41,070 bases of DNA from an uncultured Lachnospiraceae bacterium (GCA_934330725.1 CAKRGM010000020.1:1-41070), one strand, 5' to 3'; counted from the first letter of the stretch, positions 32,564 through 40,867 are shown. Translations and numbers: made by a program. Notes: generated from the sequence alone by a model not told the origin.

Positions 32564-34873
32564 ATGAATAACGGGGAAAAGAGGCTGACAATAGGATTAC
32601 TGGTCAGCGGTATTACTGAGCAGTTTATAGAATATATTTGCAAGGGAGTATCACATGCTGCAGTGAATGCAGATGTTAACCTTGCTGTATTACCGGGAAA
32701 GTATATAGACAGGGACTTGTCGTCTAATCCTGAAATAATGTATGAATATCAGTATAATACAGTATTTGAATTTCCTAAGGCTGATAATATAGATGCTATT
32801 ATTGTTGTTGCCGATATTATTGGATGTTTTACAACTAAAGAAAATATTAAAAAACTTCTTGAAAAATTCGAAGGAATTCCATGTGTTCTTGTCGCATCCA
32901 AAATGGATGGATATGTAAGTGTGAACTATGATAATTACAATGGTATAAGGCAGGCACTTAAGTATCTTATTGAAGAGGCGGGCTGTACAAGATTTGCAAT
33001 GATAGGCGGTCCTAATGATAATACAGATGCATTTGAAAGAAAACGTACATTTTTCCAGACACTCAGGGAGTATAATATTTCATATGAGGACAGGAATTTT
33101 GTAGAAGGAAATCTTTCAAGAAACAACACAGAAGCAGCCCAAAAAGTGCTTGATGATAATCCTGATGTTCAGGCAATATTCTGTGTTAATGATGATACGG
33201 CACTGTCTTTGTATGAGGAGATGAAGGAGCGGAAACTTGTCCCTGGAAATGACATATACGTATTTGGCTATGATAATGCTGCATATGCATCTAAGTTAAG
33301 TCCGACTCTTTCATCCGTATGGGCAGATACCGGTGAGCTTGGTGAAAAGGCCCTTGATATAACAGTAAGAATGGCAAGGGGCGAGAAGGTATCAAGTGTT
33401 ATTCTTCCGACAAAGTTTATCAAGCGTGAATCATTTGGAGGGAAAAAAGACTACCTTGACGTTGAGAGCGTTGGTGTAAAGGAAGTAGTTGACTCTTACT
33501 TTGATTCGGTGTTCTACAGGTGCAGACATGAATTGGTAGAAGATGATATACAGTATATAAAAAAGTCGTTTTCAAAGCTTATAATAAGTATGCTTGACCT
33601 TGCTAACAAGAAGGAAGAACAGTACAAGCAGTATCAGAAAATAATATATAGTACTGATGAGTTCTTAAGCCATAACACGATGGAATATGCAGATATGAAC
33701 AATCTGTTAGTGTCATTTGAAAATATTTGTAATTATATATGTCACAAAAGGAATGAATTAGAATATAAGTATGAATATAGAAAGCTGTTTAATATAATAT
33801 ACAGTAAACTTATTCATTCCATGAATAGTCAGTTTGGCGTGATTCAGGAGATGGAGGAGTACAATAACTATGCATTCAAGCTTTTCGTAAGTGATATCAT
33901 GCAGTTTGAAAAGGGTAATGATCAAAGCTATATGAAGCTTATTTCAGGGATAGATTTTCTGGATATTAAGAATGCAGATGTTTTTACATTTAAAGAACCT
34001 GTCACACGTCTTAATAATGAAGGCTTTACACGTCCGGATAAAATATATCTTAAGGCTGTTTTAAAGGATGGGGTAGTGGAATCAGTTCCTTCTATAAAAC
34101 AGGAAGTAAATATACAGGAGATATTTAAAAATAACCATTTGGATAAAAGATATACAATGATATTTTTCCCGTTATTTTCAAATGAAATTCTCTATGGCGT
34201 TGTACTAAGTGATCTTACAGAAAAGCTGTATGATAATGGTGAGTTTATGATCAATCAGATGAGTTCAGCGGCCAAAATGATAGATTTGCTTAAAGCAAAT
34301 GAAAGAATTCAGCAGAAACTTGAAGAAAGCCTTGTAACACTGAAAGAAAATAATATTGAACTTGATAACCTGTCAAGATATGATTTCCTTACCGGAATAT
34401 TAAGCAGGCGTGGATTTTTTGATGCTGCTCAGAATATGTTAAACAATCCTGGCAAGTCAGCAGATCATATGCTTGTGGCTTATATAGATATGAATAATCT
34501 GAAGATTATTAATGATCGTTATGGACATGAGGAAGGTGATTTCTCATTGAAACTCATCGGTGATATTCTTTCACATACTGTGGATACATGTGGTGTTGTT
34601 GGAAGAATAGGCGGAGATGAGTATGCTTGTATAATGCAATATAAAAAATCAGATTCAGGAAGATCATTTGTTCAGAATCTGTATAAAAAATTTGATACAT
34701 ATAATCATTCTAGTGAAAAGCAGTATAATATAACTGTATCTGCAGGTGCATATATAATAGATGCTGATAATAAAATATCATTGCAGGAGGCGCTGGCACA
34801 TGCAGATGAACGATTATATGAAGCAAAGAAAAAGCGTGTTAAAACAGTTGCCAAAAGTGAGTTTACTGAATAA
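32564..34873 (+). CDS. soluble GGDEF protein with LacI-type ligand-binding domain
   Basis: A 769-residue cytoplasmic protein. Residues about 8-290 are a periplasmic-binding-protein-like sensor of the LacI/GalR kind (TIGLLVSGITEQFIEYICKGV, then YVSVNYDNYNGIRQALKYLIEEAG, FAMIGGPNDN, VQAIFCVNDDTALSLYEEM, IYVFGYDNAAYASKLSPTLSSV). No helix-turn-helix, signal peptide or membrane segment is present. Residues about 330-590 form a helical, partly coiled-coil and GAF-like middle. The GGDEF domain (about 600-765) has YDFLTGILSRRGFF, DMNNLKIINDRYGHEEGD and the intact GRIGGDEY site near 682, without an RxxD inhibitory site. It probably makes c-di-GMP in response to a sugar or other small molecule. GGGGAG precedes the ATG. 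Confidence 0.88.
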   Translation: MNNGEKRLTIGLLVSGITEQFIEYICKGVSHAAVNADVNLAVLPGKYIDRDLSSNPEIMYEYQYNTVFEFPKADNIDAIIVVADIIGCFTTKENIKKLLEKFEGIPCVLVASKMDGYVSVNYDNYNGIRQALKYLIEEAGCTRFAMIGGPNDNTDAFERKRTFFQTLREYNISYEDRNFVEGNLSRNNTEAAQKVLDDNPDVQAIFCVNDDTALSLYEEMKERKLVPGNDIYVFGYDNAAYASKLSPTLSSVWADTGELGEKALDITVRMARGEKVSSVILPTKFIKRESFGGKKDYLDVESVGVKEVVDSYFDSVFYRCRHELVEDDIQYIKKSFSKLIISMLDLANKKEEQYKQYQKIIYSTDEFLSHNTMEYADMNNLLVSFENICNYICHKRNELEYKYEYRKLFNIIYSKLIHSMNSQFGVIQEMEEYNNYAFKLFVSDIMQFEKGNDQSYMKLISGIDFLDIKNADVFTFKEPVTRLNNEGFTRPDKIYLKAVLKDGVVESVPSIKQEVNIQEIFKNNHLDKRYTMIFFPLFSNEILYGVVLSDLTEKLYDNGEFMINQMSSAAKMIDLLKANERIQQKLEESLVTLKENNIELDNLSRYDFLTGILSRRGFFDAAQNMLNNPGKSADHMLVAYIDMNNLKIINDRYGHEEGDFSLKLIGDILSHTVDTCGVVGRIGGDEYACIMQYKKSDSGRSFVQNLYKKFDTYNHSSEKQYNITVSAGAYIIDADNKISLQEALAHADERLYEAKKKRVKTVAKSEFTE

Positions 34874-34907
34874 TATAGTATAAAAGCTTCTAAAGGAGCG
34901 TGTGTTT

Positions 34908-35552
34908 ATGGATTTGCATGATGAAACACATTGCGAAGAAAACAATTATACTAATAATTATTATCCTTTTGTGAATGAACCACTAAAATATGACTTTAAT
35001 GAACTGGAACCATATATTGATACAAAAACAATGCAGCTGCATTATGAAAAACATTTACAGAAATATATAGATAATCTAAATGATGTAGTAGCGAATAATC
35101 CATTTCTTAAGAAATATTCATTAGAAGAAATGCTTCGTAATATATGTATTTTTCCACCGGGATTGCAATGTGATATTGCGCATAATGCAGGTGGGGTTTA
35201 CAATCACAGGTTTTTCTTTAATGAGTTGTCCCCTGCAGCATTACATATGCCGCAGGGAAAACTTTTATATGCAATAAATGAACGTTTTGACAGTTTTGAC
35301 GCATTTAAGGATTATTTTACAGAAAAAGCTCTGGGTGTTTTTGGCTCGGGTTATACATGGCTTACCTGTTGTAAAGATATGTCAAGGCTTATGGTAATCA
35401 GTACAGCTAATCAGGATACGCCGCTTATGTATAATCTTATACCGGTCATATGTATAGACGTATGGGAGCATGCATATTATCTGAAGCATTATAACGACAG
35501 GAAGGCTTATATTAATGACTGGTTCAATGTTGTAAACTGGGAGTGCTGGTAA
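34908..35552 (+). CDS. sodA: superoxide dismutase, Mn/Fe type
   Basis: A 214-residue enzyme converting superoxide to oxygen and peroxide. Metal ligands: first His in MQLHYEKH (residue 45), His in NAGGVYNHRFFF, and Asp/His in IDVWEHAYY. The gateway Tyr (KYIDNL) is present. STANQDTPLM supplies the Gln in the place used by Mn enzymes, while the Fe-enzyme Gln position is Gly, so Mn or cambialistic use is likely. Several usual residues differ (HH becomes HY/HL, GGH becomes GGV). There is an Asn-rich N-terminal tail. ATG 34908 has GGAG nine bases upstream; GTG 34902 is too close. Such a gene is uncommon among strict anaerobes. Confidence 0.92.
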   Translation: MDLHDETHCEENNYTNNYYPFVNEPLKYDFNELEPYIDTKTMQLHYEKHLQKYIDNLNDVVANNPFLKKYSLEEMLRNICIFPPGLQCDIAHNAGGVYNHRFFFNELSPAALHMPQGKLLYAINERFDSFDAFKDYFTEKALGVFGSGYTWLTCCKDMSRLMVISTANQDTPLMYNLIPVICIDVWEHAYYLKHYNDRKAYINDWFNVVNWECW

Positions 35553-35793
35553 GAATAATAAGCCTGATAGATTATTACTCAGGTGGTTATTTGCAAAATG
35601 CCGCACCGGTAACAGTACAAATCCCAATTAATATATAATAATTTATTATTTATCCATAATTTTATTTGATTTATTTGCATTTTATGTATAAACTATCTAT
35701 TAGCATATTTTGTATAATGTATTTGTGTCTCGCACATCCGGCACAAAACAGATATGTAAAGACAGCGTGTGCAGAAATGTGGTGTGAATCAAT

Positions 35794-36354
35794 ATGAAAT
35801 TCTGGGGACATTTATGTACAATAACCAGACATAAAATACTTGTAATGAAAAATTGTTTTAAGTGTGGACTTATAAAGCAGGGGCTGCTTCACGATATGTC
35901 GAAGTATTCGCCCTCTGAGTTCTGGATAGGTGTTAAGTATTATCAGGGAAACAGAAGTCCAAATAATGCGGAACGGGAAGATAAGGGGTATTCATCAGCA
36001 TGGCTTCATCATAAGGGACGTAACAAACATCACCTTGAATACTGGATAGATTATTCAGCTAAAAAAGATGAAATATTATGTGGATGCCGTATGCCGGAAC
36101 GATATGTTTATGAAATGTTTTGTGACAGAATTGCTGCAAGTAAGATTTATAATAAGGAATCATATAAGGATAGTGATGTGCTTGCTTATTATGAGAGGTC
36201 AAAAGACCATTATCTGCTTCATCCTGAAACAAAAAAATTACTGGAAAAGCTTCTTAATATGCTGGTTACCTGTGGTGAAGATGAAACATTCAGATATATA
36301 AAAAAGCGCTTTAAAGCATCAAAACATAAAAGAAAAACGACGTTGCAGAGGTAA
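35794..36354 (+). CDS. DUF5662 family protein
   Basis: A 186-residue protein of the DUF5662 family, frequent in Clostridia and sometimes mislabelled as catalase. Its conserved His-rich core is visible: QGLLHDMSKYSPSEFW near 29-44, WLHHKGRNKHHLEYWID near 69-86, and MPERYVYEMFCDRIAASKIY. The HD and HH pairs look like metal ligands in an HD-like fold, but no reaction is known. A poor ribosome site precedes ATG 35794, so the start is less sure. It lies 241 bases after sodA, and that gap has no clear structure. The tail is very basic (RFKASKHKRKTT). Confidence 0.82.
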   Translation: MKFWGHLCTITRHKILVMKNCFKCGLIKQGLLHDMSKYSPSEFWIGVKYYQGNRSPNNAEREDKGYSSAWLHHKGRNKHHLEYWIDYSAKKDEILCGCRMPERYVYEMFCDRIAASKIYNKESYKDSDVLAYYERSKDHYLLHPETKKLLEKLLNMLVTCGEDETFRYIKKRFKASKHKRKTTLQR

Positions 36355-36372
36355 ACTGCATCGTCGTTTTTT
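36333..36372. terminator. bidirectional terminator overlapping the 3' end of the DUF5662 gene
   Basis: AAAACGACGTTGCAG pairs with CTGCATCGTCGTTTT around a 7-base loop that contains the stop codon. T runs on both strands serve DUF5662 and the opposing phosphatase gene. Confidence 0.85.
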
Positions 36373-36420
36373 AACTTTTAGTACAGTTATTTGTAAAATA
36401 ATGTACTGAATTATAATGAA

Positions 36421-37017
36421 TTATTTATTTTTTATTACCGAATAAACTCCATTTTTAAGGGAAACAATTGTACATTCGCAGTTTTTCTGTAATCCGCCGG
36501 CCCAGTAATCCTTAATTCCATGATTTTCGATGTGGCACATGAGAGCTTTATTAAGTGCACCATGGGCAACAATCATTACCCTGCTGTATTTGTCTTCATA
36601 TGGTTCGATTTCAGTTTCCAGGAATCTGGCAGCACGCTGGCATACATCCTCCATGGATTCAGCGCCTTCCGGTGCTTTATAAAGCTCAGGACTGCTGAAA
36701 AAATATTTAAATGTGCTGTCAGGATTGTTTTTAAGGTTGTCGGCACAGACACCTTCATATTTTCCAAAACTTATTTCCATAAGATTATCATTTTTAATTA
36801 TTGGGATATCACGATGACCTCTTATAAGACATGCCGTTTTATATGCTCTTTTAAGTGGAGAAGAGAAAATGACGTCAAAGTAAGTAGACTTTAATTTATG
36901 ACCGGTCGCTTTTGCAAGTGATTCGCCATTCTCATTCAGTTCAATGTCTGAGCGTCCCTGTAGAAGCTTCTGCTGATTCCAGTATGTTTCACCATGTCTT
37001 ATTATATATATTTCCAT
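36421..37017 (-). CDS. histidine phosphatase family protein (phosphoglycerate mutase-like)
   Basis: A 198-residue phosphatase of the branch that covers GpmB, CobC and broad acid phosphatases. MEIYIIRHGETYWNQQKLLQGRSDIELNENGE has the catalytic RHG His at residue 8. The second core shows FSSPLKRAYKTA and the late catalytic His in MIVAHGALNKALM. Length fits the family. The substrate could be a sugar phosphate, phosphoglycerate or alpha-ribazole phosphate, and no cobalamin genes lie nearby. AGGAG lies ten bases before the ATG on this strand. It is a single gene, divergent from the FabK/NMO-like gene. Confidence 0.9.
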   Translation of the reverse strand: MEIYIIRHGETYWNQQKLLQGRSDIELNENGESLAKATGHKLKSTYFDVIFSSPLKRAYKTACLIRGHRDIPIIKNDNLMEISFGKYEGVCADNLKNNPDSTFKYFFSSPELYKAPEGAESMEDVCQRAARFLETEIEPYEDKYSRVMIVAHGALNKALMCHIENHGIKDYWAGGLQKNCECTIVSLKNGVYSVIKNK

Positions 37018-37135
37018 AAAGTAAAAATCTCCTGTTTTAAATATGCTTAGCTGTTATGAGTTTTAAAAACCAATGTTAATTGTAATAGTCTTTTAATAAT
37101 ATGTCAAATCACAGGAATTATTACAATATACAATG

Positions 37136-37170
37136 TTGTAATATGTAGTGATGAAAACTACATATTACAA
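37136..37170. promoter_or_regulatory. 35-bp perfect inverted repeat, operator candidate
   Basis: TTGTAATATGTAGT and ACTACATATTACAA are perfect 14-bp arms with a 7-base spacer. Related half-sites crowd nearby: ATTACAA (37120-37126) against TTGTAAT (37136-37142), and TTACAATATTACA at 37199-37211. The cluster lies between the divergent phosphatase and FabK/NMO-like genes, 40-100 bases upstream of the promoter. It looks like several sites for one dimeric regulator of unknown identity. Confidence 0.6.
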
Positions 37171-37211
37171 TTATGATGTCGATGAAATATAAAAATAATT
37201 ACAATATTACA

Positions 37212-37240
37212 TTGACAAAATAAACTGATTGCAATATACT
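37212..37240 (+). promoter_or_regulatory. sigma-A promoter of the FabK/NMO-like gene
   Basis: TTGACA (37212-37217), 17 bases, TATACT (37235-37240). Start of transcription near 37247, giving a leader of about 130 bases. Confidence 0.8.
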
Positions 37241-37247
37241 TAAATAG

Positions 37248-37260
37248 TTTGAAAGTCAAA
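37248..37260. promoter_or_regulatory. FabT-like operator at the transcription start
   Basis: TTTGA-AAG-TCAAA has the same 5-3-5 layout as the FabT site of streptococci (TTTGA-N3-TCAAA), which controls fatty acid synthesis genes. It covers the expected start of transcription, so binding would repress. No FabT gene is in the window. Confidence 0.5.
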
Positions 37261-37379
37261 ATAACTTTAGCGCGTGTAAAGGACACATTTAGTGTGAAAA
37301 ATTATGCTGATTTAATGATTTTTATATACAGGATTTGTATTCGCACAAACCTGGAATGCGCCTTAAAAGCGGAGTAAGA

Positions 37380-38501
37380 ATGGAGATTATTATGGAAAAT
37401 GGTAGTATTGAACAGGGAAAAGAAGAAAAGAAAAAAACAAGACTTGGCATGTTAAGGATTGGAGATAAGATTGCAAAACTTCCAATAATCCAGGGCGGAA
37501 TGGGAGTTGGCATAAGCCGCAGCAGGCTTGCTGGTGCAGTTGCGAAAGAAGGAGGCGTTGGTGTAATTTCTACGGCGCAGATTGGTTATGATGAGGATGG
37601 TTTTGAAAATAATCAGGCAGAGTGTAACCTGAGAGCGATAAGAAAGCATATAAGAAGGGCAAAGGAGATTGCGTGTGGAAATGGTCTGGTAGGCGTTAAT
37701 GTAATGGTTGCATTGAAACATTATAAGGAACATGTAAAAGAGGCAGTTGCAGCAGGGGCAGATGTTGTAATCAGTGGAGCAGGACTTCCGGTAAGCCTTC
37801 CTGAACTTGTAAGTGAAAAGAGCAGGACAAAGATTGCTCCAATTGTTTCATCAAAAAGAGCTGCACAGCTTATTTTGAAAATGTGGGCTCACAGGTATTC
37901 AAGGACAGCAGATTTTCTTGTGATAGAGGGACCTAAGGCCGGTGGACATCTTGGATTTTCAAATGAACAGCTTTCAGATATCGGCAATATAGATTATGAT
38001 AGTGAAATAAAAAGTATTATTGAATGCAAAAAGGAATATGAAGAGAAATTTGACAGAAAAATTCCTGTTATAGTAGCAGGTGGAATATATGACAGTAGTG
38101 ATATTTCACATGTGCTTAATCTGGGTGCAGATGGGGTACAGATAGCCAGCAGGTTTGTAACAACGAAAGAGTGTGATGCGTCTGAAGAATACAAGCAGGC
38201 ATATATAAATGCAAAAGAAGATGATATAGAGATTATCGCAAGTCCGGTTGGAATGCCGGGAAGGGCATTAAGAAATTCATTTATTGAAAGGGTAAAGCAG
38301 TCAAAGCAGCCAATAAGAAAGTGTTATAATTGTCTGGAAAAATGCAATCCTGCAAAGGTTCCATATTGTATAACAAAGGCTCTTATTGATGCTGTTAAGG
38401 GTGATGTAGAAAACGGTTTGGTATTTTGCGGCGCAAATACGGGCAGAATCAGGGAAATGACTACAGTACATAAGCTCATGCAGGAACTGGCAAATGTATA
38501 G
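37380..38501 (+). CDS. FabK/nitronate monooxygenase-like flavoprotein with C-terminal Cys cluster
   Basis: A 373-residue TIM-barrel FMN enzyme. LPIIQGGMGVGISRSRLAGAVAKEGGVGVIS, GVNVMVAL, the GPKAGGHLG motif with active-site His, PVIVAGGI and LGADGVQIASRFVTTKECDAS mark the FabK/NMO (2-nitropropane dioxygenase) family. FabK reduces enoyl-ACP; NMO oxidises alkyl nitronates. Unlike FabK of streptococci, it carries a tail with CYNCLEKC...PYC (CX2CX3CX7C) that could bind a metal or cluster. Two good starts exist: ATG 37380 (GGAG five bases upstream) and ATG 37392 (GGAG six bases upstream). Fatty-acid role is favoured by the FabT-like operator at 37248 but not proven. Confidence 0.85.
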   Translation: MEIIMENGSIEQGKEEKKKTRLGMLRIGDKIAKLPIIQGGMGVGISRSRLAGAVAKEGGVGVISTAQIGYDEDGFENNQAECNLRAIRKHIRRAKEIACGNGLVGVNVMVALKHYKEHVKEAVAAGADVVISGAGLPVSLPELVSEKSRTKIAPIVSSKRAAQLILKMWAHRYSRTADFLVIEGPKAGGHLGFSNEQLSDIGNIDYDSEIKSIIECKKEYEEKFDRKIPVIVAGGIYDSSDISHVLNLGADGVQIASRFVTTKECDASEEYKQAYINAKEDDIEIIASPVGMPGRALRNSFIERVKQSKQPIRKCYNCLEKCNPAKVPYCITKALIDAVKGDVENGLVFCGANTGRIREMTTVHKLMQELANV

Positions 38502-38538
38502 TATAGTCTGTATCTGCTGAGTATTAGCGGTAGTATAA

Positions 38539-38572
38539 ACAAAAATCCGGGGGATTCCCCGGATTTTTGTTT
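38539..38572. terminator. bidirectional terminator between FabK/NMO-like and lysR genes
   Basis: ACAAAAATCCGGGG pairs with CCCCGGATTTTTGT around GATT. A and T runs in the stem serve both converging genes. Confidence 0.9.
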
Positions 38573-38622
38573 AAAGCGTTTCAGAAACTGATTCAGAAGC
38601 CATTTTAATAGACAAAGTTTTT

Positions 38623-39507
38623 TCAATTCAATTTTTCACGTTCTTTTTTTACAAAGTCCTCAAACAAGTTATTGAATGCTTGAATTTCCGGTGTATCCTT
38701 TTTCCATATCAAATATGTAAAAGAAACGGGTGCTTCTATATTCTGGGGTTCTATTAGCTTTATTTTAGATTGATTAAGACCTTTTACGATGTAAACTGGT
38801 AAATAAGACACTCCTTGATTTGCAATAATCAAATCTTCTGTGGAACGTACCGAAGATAAACTGATAAAATTTGCCTCTGAATAAACCTTACAAATTTTAT
38901 TTTTTAAATCTTCCCAATAAGCAGGGTGGTTATCAGATAAAATTCTATATTTTTGGAAATATTCAATTTCTGTATGTAAATTCTCATTTTCCTTTACATT
39001 TGGGACAGCTAATTGTATCTTTCCTTCACATATATTTTTAAATTGTAATTTTTTTATTCCCGGTTTTATCCGGTCAATTCCTATATCATATTTTTCTTCT
39101 ATTAGTTCCTGTTGCATATGCTCATCCAATACAGTCGTAGAGATACCAATTTCGGGTTCTTTTTCAAAAAAAAGCGGTAAAAATTTTGGTAATAAGTAAT
39201 TATCTATATATGTACTCACAACAATTTTTAAAGTTTTCTTATACATAAACTGCGTGTTTTTGATGGCGTTAAGTCCTTTTTCATATACATCTATCGTTTC
39301 TTTTACAAAAGGATAAAAATATTTTCCTGCTTCGGTCAGTACAATGTTTCTGCCAGATTGTTCTACTAAATTAACACCTGCTAATTGTTCTAAATTTTTT
39401 ACATGATTAAAAACAGATGTTTGTGTAATAAATAATTCATTCGCTGCTTTTCTATAATTTTGGTACTTAGCTACAAGTAAAAATGTATAATACCACTCCA
39501 AATTCAT
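38623..39507 (-). CDS. LysR-family transcriptional regulator
   Basis: A 294-residue regulator. The N-terminal helix-turn-helix (about 1-60) is visible as WYYTFLLVAKYQNYRKAANELFITQTSVFNHVKNLEQLAGVNLVEQSGRNIVLTEAGKYF; the rest is a LysR-type inducer-binding domain. ATG 39507 is preferred over TTG 39513, because GGGAG lies seven bases before it. It is divergent from the PEBP gene (39704), with about 200 bases of AT-rich DNA between, and probably controls it, as LysR regulators often do for the divergent neighbour. Its composition is more AT-rich than most neighbours, which may mean a transferred two-gene unit. Confidence 0.9.
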   Translation of the reverse strand: MNLEWYYTFLLVAKYQNYRKAANELFITQTSVFNHVKNLEQLAGVNLVEQSGRNIVLTEAGKYFYPFVKETIDVYEKGLNAIKNTQFMYKKTLKIVVSTYIDNYLLPKFLPLFFEKEPEIGISTTVLDEHMQQELIEEKYDIGIDRIKPGIKKLQFKNICEGKIQLAVPNVKENENLHTEIEYFQKYRILSDNHPAYWEDLKNKICKVYSEANFISLSSVRSTEDLIIANQGVSYLPVYIVKGLNQSKIKLIEPQNIEAPVSFTYLIWKKDTPEIQAFNNLFEDFVKKEREKLN

Positions 39508-39703
39508 TGTCAATCTCCCACTTAATTAAGGGTATCTCATTAATGTTTTAATTTAATTTATTATAACACAAAAAGATTCGTTTTAATATTTTATTTTTGT
39601 CGAACCATTTAGTTTTCTTAAATAATATGTCAAGGAAAAAGAAATTTTAATTCGTTGAAGTTTGTAATATAATCAACCCGAGTTTAAGAAAGGAGTGTTC
39701 TTA

Positions 39704-40216
39704 ATGAAAATTAGAATTAAATTAGAGAACGGCTATCTGCCAAAAAAGTATTCTAAATATGCAGAAGAGGAATATAAGTACAAAGATAATCCTATTGTAT
39801 CGTTTCCTGTTATTTTTGAGGATATTCCTGCGAATACAAAATCGTTTGCTTTAACGGTAATTGATTTTGACGCAGTACCTGTTTGTGGTTTTCCATGGAT
39901 TCACTGGATAGTCTGTGATATTCCTGGAAATATTACAGAGCTTCCTGAAAACATAAGTATTCATAATACATTCGACATTATGCAAGGCAAGAACAGTTTT
40001 GCATCTGACTTTCTGGGAGAGACAGACCCTGAATTAGCTTGTCATTATGTCGGCCCGACACCACCAGATAAAGATCATAAATACACAGTTGATGTATATG
40101 CATTAGATTGTGATACCCTCCATTTAGATAATGGTTTCTATTTGAATGATTTGTACGATAAAATGGAAAAACACATTTTATGTAAGGCTTCTACAATTAT
40201 AATAGCACAATGTTAA
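39704..40216 (+). CDS. YbhB/YbcL-type PEBP (Raf kinase inhibitor-like) protein
   Basis: A 170-residue phosphatidylethanolamine-binding-like protein. The conserved pocket is seen as FALTVIDFDAVPVCGFPWIHWIVCDIPGN (Asp and the HW pair) and CHYVGPTPPDKDHKYTVDVYALD (GPxPP and H). Bacterial members are cytoplasmic and of uncertain role. No signal peptide is present. ATG 39704 has AAGGAG eight bases upstream; GTG 39695 overlaps that site. It is divergent from the LysR gene, which probably controls it. A long inverted repeat follows. Confidence 0.9.
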   Translation: MKIRIKLENGYLPKKYSKYAEEEYKYKDNPIVSFPVIFEDIPANTKSFALTVIDFDAVPVCGFPWIHWIVCDIPGNITELPENISIHNTFDIMQGKNSFASDFLGETDPELACHYVGPTPPDKDHKYTVDVYALDCDTLHLDNGFYLNDLYDKMEKHILCKASTIIIAQC

Positions 40217-40224
40217 ACACATAA

Positions 40225-40306
40225 ATCACCCCTTATCGCACAGATATGGTGTAGGAAAGATGGATAAATACTTTTCACGTCATATCTGTACAATAAGGGG
40301 TGTGAT
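40225..40306. repeat. long inverted repeat after the PEBP gene
   Basis: ATCACCCCTTATCGCACAGATATG (split here as ATCACCCCTTAT + CACAGATATG) is answered by CATATCTGT + ATAAGGGGTGTGAT, about 22 of 25 positions pairing around a 32-base loop. It has no T run, so it is not an ordinary terminator. It may be a small inverted-repeat element or an RNA hairpin shared by the converging PEBP and DtxR-type transcripts. Confidence 0.65.
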
Positions 40307-40313
40307 TATATAA

Positions 40314-40487
40314 AAACGTCGGATTTCAAAAGACGATTCAATGTCATTTAACTGCAGGTTTAAACGTGTAGCGAAAGACATCGTTCGTAATTATTGAAAA
40401 GAATTAAAGCAACGAAGGAATAAGGAAAATTCCTATTGCAAATTTCAGAGGATTTTGTATGTAAAATCTGATATTCACGAAAATTGA
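40314..40487 (+). pseudogene. possible gene remnant with one in-frame stop
   Basis: One frame runs 58 codons with protein-like basic content (around MSFNCRFKRVAKDIVRNY and KELKQRRNKENSYCKFQRIL), broken once by TGA at 40395-40397 where Trp would fit, and ending at TGA 40485-40487. It has no start with a ribosome site and overlaps no other gene. Family not recognised; chance is possible. Confidence 0.25.
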
Positions 40488-40489
40488 TT

Positions 40490-40867
40490 TTATATTGTGA
40501 ATCCATATTTATTGACATATTTTTTAATAGCTTCAAAGCTGCTTTTGCTTATTACATGTTCAATCTTGCATGCATCTTCAGTGGCAACGGTTTCATCCAC
40601 GCCAAGTTTTGTAAGCCATGATGATAAAAACTGATGTCTTTCGTATATCATTTCAGCGATTTCGCGACCGGATTGAGTGAGAGTAATAAATCCGGCGTCA
40701 GACACGGTTATGTGATTATTCTGGCGTAAATTCTTCATGGCAATACTGACACTTGATTTTTTAAAGCCCAATTCGTTAGCTATATCAACAGAACGAACAA
40801 CGGGGAGTTTTTTACTTAATATAAGAATTGTTTCCAAATAATTTTCAGCTGATTCATGAATTGCCAT
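40490..40867 (-). CDS. DtxR/MntR-family metal-dependent regulator
   Basis: A 125-residue iron- or manganese-dependent repressor. The helix-turn-helix is MAIHESAENYLETILILSKKLPVVRSVDIANELGFKKSSVSIAMKNLRQNNHITVSDAGFITLTQSGREIAEMIYERHQFLSSWL in outline, with the DNA-reading helix KKSSVSIAMKNL. The dimer and metal domain has RHQFLSSWLTKLGVDETVATEDACKIEHVISKSSFEAI, whose Glu/Cys/His pattern matches the metal site (CKIEH). The C-terminal SH3 domain of DtxR proper is missing, as in MntR and short clostridial members. GAGGT precedes the ATG. Its target is unknown; no feo or mntH gene is in the window. Confidence 0.92.
   Translation of the reverse strand: MAIHESAENYLETILILSKKLPVVRSVDIANELGFKKSSVSIAMKNLRQNNHITVSDAGFITLTQSGREIAEMIYERHQFLSSWLTKLGVDETVATEDACKIEHVISKSSFEAIKKYVNKYGFTI

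Noticed and set aside
37261..37379. Leader of the FabK/NMO-like gene as a structured riboswitch
   Set aside because: Only short weak stems (GTGT/ACAC) are found and no known aptamer pattern.
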